Assembly: GCA_900547745.1 (NCBI GenBank)
Contig: URHT01000035.1
Coordinates: 1 to 16,113 of the forward strand
DNA from: an uncultured Eubacteriales bacterium
GTDB taxonomy: Bacteria > Bacillota > Clostridia > Oscillospirales > Oscillospiraceae
Direction: 5' to 3'
DNA: 16,113 nt
Below, piece by piece: positions 13,232 through 16,113 of the stretch; the first letter of the stretch is position 1; every line of letters begins with the position of its first letter. The position numbers and the translations under genes are program-made. The notes below the pieces were generated by a model, which was given only the letters and a program-made list of their open reading frames with translations, had not been told where the DNA came from and searched no databases.

Positions 13232-15976
13232 ATGGGACTGTTTACCAAGGTTTTCGGAACATACAGCCAGCGTGAGCTGAAAAGCATCTATCCCATCGTG
13301 GATAAGATCACCGCGCTGGAGGACGCCTACAAGGCGCTGACCGACGCCCAGCTGCAAGCCAAGACCCCGGAGTTCAAGTCGCGTCTGCAAAACGGCGAGA
13401 CGCTGGACGACATCCTGCCGGAGGCATTTGCCGCCGTGCGGGAGGCCGCCGACCGCGTGCTGGGCATGCGCCCCTACCCCGTCCAGCTGGTGGGCGGCAT
13501 CGTGCTGCATCAGGGCCGCATCGCCGAGATGAAGACCGGTGAAGGCAAGACGCTGGTGGCCACGCTGCCCGCCTACCTGAACGCGCTGACCGGCGAGGGC
13601 GTCCACATCGTCACCGTCAACGACTATCTGGCCAAGCGCGACTCCGAGTGGATGGGCAAGGTGCACCGCTTCATGGGCCTCACCGTGGGCCTCATCATCC
13701 ACGACATGACCAAGGAGGAGCGGCAGAAGGCCTATCAGGCGGACATCACCTACGGTACCAACAACGAGATGGGCTTCGACTACCTTCGGGACAACATGGC
13801 CATCTACGCCAACGAGCAGGTGCAGCGGGGCCACGCCTTCGCCATCGTGGATGAGGTGGACTCCATCCTCATCGACGAGGCCCGCACCCCGCTGATCATC
13901 TCCGGTATGGGCGAAAAGTCCACCCAGATGTACGACATGGCCGAGATGTTCGCCGCCCGCCTGAAGAAGTATGTGGTGGCGGAGACGGATGACAAGGAGG
14001 AGGAGGACGTCAACATCGACGCGGACTATATCGTGGACGAGAAGGCCCGCACCTGCTCTCTGACGGCTCGGGGCATTAAAAAGGCGGAGGAGTTCTTCCA
14101 TCTGGACAACCTCAGCGACCCGGAGAACAGCACCACCGCCCACCACATCAATCAGGCCATCAAGGCCCACGGCATCATGAAGCGCGACGTGGACTATGTG
14201 GTGAAGGACGGCGAAGTCGTCATCGTGGACGAGTTCACCGGCCGTCTGATGTTCGGCCGCCGGTACTCCGAGGGTCTGCATCAGGCCATTGAGGCCAAGG
14301 AGCACCTGTCCGTCCAGCGCGAGAGCAAGACGCTGGCCACCATCACGTTCCAGAACTACTTCCGCCTGTACCGCAAGCTGTCCGGTATGACCGGTACGGC
14401 CCTGACGGAGGAGGAGGAATTCGCCACCATCTACGCGCTGGACATCATCGAGATCCCCACCAACCGTCCCATCGCCCGTATCGACAACGAGGACTCCGTC
14501 TACAAGACCGAGAACGGCAAGTACCGTGCTGTCATCCGGCAGGTAAAGGAGTGCCACGCCAAGGGTCAGCCTGTGCTGGTGGGTACCGTCTCCATTGAGA
14601 AGAACGAGCTGCTGGGCAAGATGCTGACCCGCGAGGGCATCAAGCACAACCTGCTGAACGCCAAGAACCACGAGCGCGAGGCCGAGATCGTGGCGCAGGC
14701 CGGTCAGCTCGGCGCCGTCACCGTGGCCACCAACATGGCCGGCCGCGGTACGGATATCATGCTGGGCGGCAACGCCGAGTACATGGCCAAAAACGACCTG
14801 CGCAAGGCCGGACTCACCGACGAGCTCATCGCCGAGGCCACCGGCTACGCCGACACGGACAATGAGGAGATCCTCCATGCCCGCAAGCTGTTCGCCGAGA
14901 AGCTGGCCCAGCACAAGGCCGAGATCGCCGGCGAAGCCGAGCGGGTGCGCGCCGCCGGCGGCCTGTTCATCATCGGCACCGAGCGTCACGACTCCCGCCG
15001 TATCGACAACCAGCTGCGCGGCCGTGCCGGCCGTCAGGGCGACCCCGGCGAGACGCGGTTCTACATCTCGCTGGAGGACGACCTCATGCGCCTGTTCGGT
15101 GGCGACCGCGTCACCTCCCTCATGGAGCGCATGAACATCGACGAGGACACCCCCATCGAGAACAAGCTGCTCTCCCGCACCATCGAGCAGGCCCAGACCA
15201 CCGTGGAGAGCCGCAACTTCCAGGCCCGTAAGTCCGTGCTGGAGTATGACGATGTCATGAACAAGCAGCGCGAGATCATCTACGGCCAGCGCAAGCAGGT
15301 GCTGGACGGCATGGATGTCAAGGGCATCATCATGAACATGATGAACGGCGCCATCTCCAATCTGGTGAACGCCGCCTTTGTGGGCGCGGAGCATCTGGAC
15401 ATGGCCGCCTGCCGCGACCTGCTGCGCAGCGTGGAGGGCGTCTACTTCCCCAAGTACACCGTGAAGCTCGACGAGCAGCAGCTCAGGACCATGACCCAGC
15501 AGGACTTCACCGACCTGTTCACGGAAGCCGCCGCCGACTACTACGCCAAGAAGGAAGCGGAGATCACGCCCCCCGTCATGCGCGAGCTGGAGCGTGTCAT
15601 CCTCCTGCGCGTGGTGGATGAGTACTGGATGGAGCACATCGACGCCATGCAGGATCTGCGGCAGGGCATCCGTCTCCGGGCCTATGCCCAGACCAACCCG
15701 GTGGATGCCTACAAGAAGGAGTCTCTGGAGATGTTCGAGGAGATGGTGGAGGCCATGAAGGAGGAGACGGTGCGCCGTCTGTACTCCGTGCGCCTGCGCC
15801 AGAACGAGGAGGTCAAGCGGGAGCGCGTGGCCTCCGGCATCACCGAAAACGTGGGCGGCGACGGCACCGTGAAGAAGCGCCCCACCCGCGTGGTAAAGGT
15901 GGGCCGCAACGACCTGTGCCCCTGCGGCAGCGGCCTGAAGTGGAAGAAGTGTACCTGCAAGGAGTACCACTCTTAA
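13232..15976 (+). CDS. secA: Preprotein translocase ATPase SecA (914 aa)
   Basis: Motor ATPase that drives proteins through SecYEG. ATG 13232 is chosen over the in-frame ATG 36 nt upstream because GGAAGG lies 10 nt before it and the protein then starts MGLFTKVFGTYSQRE as in relatives. Motifs in order: Walker A KTGEGKT (101-107), DEVD (207-210), preprotein cross-linking domain (about 220-370), SGMTGTA (384-390), GRGTDIMLGG (504-513) and QLRGRAGRQG (594-603). The C-terminal zinc motif is CPCGSGLKWKKCTC (896-909), then EYHS. The last cysteines are C-x-C instead of the common adjacent C-C or C-H. Full length, no damage. It would export the fibre proteins of this window along with the rest of the secretome. 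Confidence 0.98.
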   Translation: MGLFTKVFGTYSQRELKSIYPIVDKITALEDAYKALTDAQLQAKTPEFKSRLQNGETLDDILPEAFAAVREAADRVLGMRPYPVQLVGGIVLHQGRIAEMKTGEGKTLVATLPAYLNALTGEGVHIVTVNDYLAKRDSEWMGKVHRFMGLTVGLIIHDMTKEERQKAYQADITYGTNNEMGFDYLRDNMAIYANEQVQRGHAFAIVDEVDSILIDEARTPLIISGMGEKSTQMYDMAEMFAARLKKYVVAETDDKEEEDVNIDADYIVDEKARTCSLTARGIKKAEEFFHLDNLSDPENSTTAHHINQAIKAHGIMKRDVDYVVKDGEVVIVDEFTGRLMFGRRYSEGLHQAIEAKEHLSVQRESKTLATITFQNYFRLYRKLSGMTGTALTEEEEFATIYALDIIEIPTNRPIARIDNEDSVYKTENGKYRAVIRQVKECHAKGQPVLVGTVSIEKNELLGKMLTREGIKHNLLNAKNHEREAEIVAQAGQLGAVTVATNMAGRGTDIMLGGNAEYMAKNDLRKAGLTDELIAEATGYADTDNEEILHARKLFAEKLAQHKAEIAGEAERVRAAGGLFIIGTERHDSRRIDNQLRGRAGRQGDPGETRFYISLEDDLMRLFGGDRVTSLMERMNIDEDTPIENKLLSRTIEQAQTTVESRNFQARKSVLEYDDVMNKQREIIYGQRKQVLDGMDVKGIIMNMMNGAISNLVNAAFVGAEHLDMAACRDLLRSVEGVYFPKYTVKLDEQQLRTMTQQDFTDLFTEAAADYYAKKEAEITPPVMRELERVILLRVVDEYWMEHIDAMQDLRQGIRLRAYAQTNPVDAYKKESLEMFEEMVEAMKEETVRRLYSVRLRQNEEVKRERVASGITENVGGDGTVKKRPTRVVKVGRNDLCPCGSGLKWKKCTCKEYHS
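15921..15976 (+). repeat. 56-bp direct repeat, copy 1 (end of secA)
   Basis: The last 56 bases of secA, covering the zinc-motif codons and the TAA. They are repeated exactly at 16058-16113. Confidence 0.95.
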
Positions 15977-16057
15977 ACTTCGGTTCGTACCTCTCCCCCG
16001 CGCGCTGCCTCCGGTCGCATGACGCCAGCCAAATCAAAGATTTGGGGCGTCAAAGTG
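15977..16057. other. Spacer between the two secA-end copies
   Basis: 81 bp with no gene. Its right part is the hairpin at 16021-16051. No terminator with a T-run follows secA in the visible sequence. Confidence 0.6.
16021..16051. repeat. Strong hairpin downstream of secA
   Basis: Arms GACGCC (16021-16026) plus CCAAATC (16029-16035) pair with GATTTGG (16039-16045) plus GGCGTC (16046-16051): 13 bp, with a 2-nt bulge and an AAA loop. There is no T-run on either strand, so it is not a typical intrinsic terminator. It could be an mRNA-end stabiliser or part of a dispersed palindromic repeat. Confidence 0.7.
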
Positions 16058-16113
16058 CCTGCGGCAGCGGCCTGAAGTGGAAGAAGTGTACCTGCAAGGA
16101 GTACCACTCTTAA
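16058..16113 (+). repeat. 56-bp direct repeat, copy 2 (window end)
   Basis: Exact second copy of the secA end. The window stops at its last base. A repeat of this size at the very end of a sequence is typical of a break in a k-mer assembly graph, though a true partial duplication is possible. Confidence 0.95.

Noticed and set aside
10458..13280. Plus-strand ORF of 940 codons opposite rlmD and the RNase
   Set aside because: It spans two genes, a divergent promoter region and an intergenic gap, and has no domain. A true gene would not cover all of these.
13019..15970. Minus-strand ORF of 983 codons opposite secA
   Set aside because: It is an L/V/H/G-rich reverse reading of secA with no recognisable family. 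It arises from codon bias, and its start lies inside secA.
15916..16113. 65-codon ORF at the right end that ends in a second SEC-C motif
   Set aside because: It begins out of frame inside secA and reaches the second motif only through the repeat. No RBS; most likely a product of the terminal duplication.
1..16113. CRISPR arrays, tRNA or rRNA genes
   Set aside because: No regularly spaced short repeats, no cloverleaf with a GTTCRA-type arm and no rRNA-like stretch were seen. The only repeats are the two pairs listed.

Overview
The window is GC-rich, with dense gene packing, sigma-A promoters with -10 boxes TATAAT/TATACT, and Gram-positive RBS. The SecA, RpoB and RlmD sequences look like a Clostridia of the Oscillospirales (Oscillospiraceae/Ruminococcaceae) type from a gut. 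That placement is from memory of the families; no search was run. The window reads like a whole contig: it opens inside rpoB and stops exactly at the end of a 56-bp repeat.

Layout. 1-454 (-): first 151 codons of rpoB, with its own near-consensus promoter and a leader of about 215 nt. Opposite that leader is a candidate short antisense RNA (about 627-735, +) that has both a promoter and a terminator. 766-9122 (-): six genes in one direction that look like a TasA/SipW-type secreted-fibre locus. In transcription order they are a major TasA-like subunit (284 aa), a 264-aa membrane-anchored protein, a SipW-type signal peptidase, a 212-aa minor subunit, a 1601-aa InlB-repeat adhesin with a Cna-B-like tail, and a 189-aa minor subunit. 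Two copies of a palindromic intergenic repeat lie in front of the 264-aa gene and in front of the TasA-like gene. 9257-10100: an AT-rich island made of the last 15 codons of a second TasA-like gene, abutting a truncated ParA gene, two terminators and a foreign 3' end on rlmD. It reads as a remnant of an integrative element inserted in the 3' end of rlmD, followed by a deletion, or as an assembly join. 11418-13022 (-): a beta-CASP metallo-beta-lactamase-fold RNase, with rlmD following 3 nt downstream. 13232-15976 (+): secA, divergent from the RNase, each with a clear promoter in the 209-bp gap.

How the parts may work together. SecA would export the fibre proteins. The SipW-type peptidase would cut the atypical signal peptides of the TasA-like subunits, and the 264-aa protein could hold the fibre in the membrane. 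The giant repeat protein has no LPXTG sorting signal and no C-terminal membrane segment, so it probably reaches the surface by association with the fibre. No promoter is visible upstream of the locus on this side of the deletion scar, so its expression state is open.
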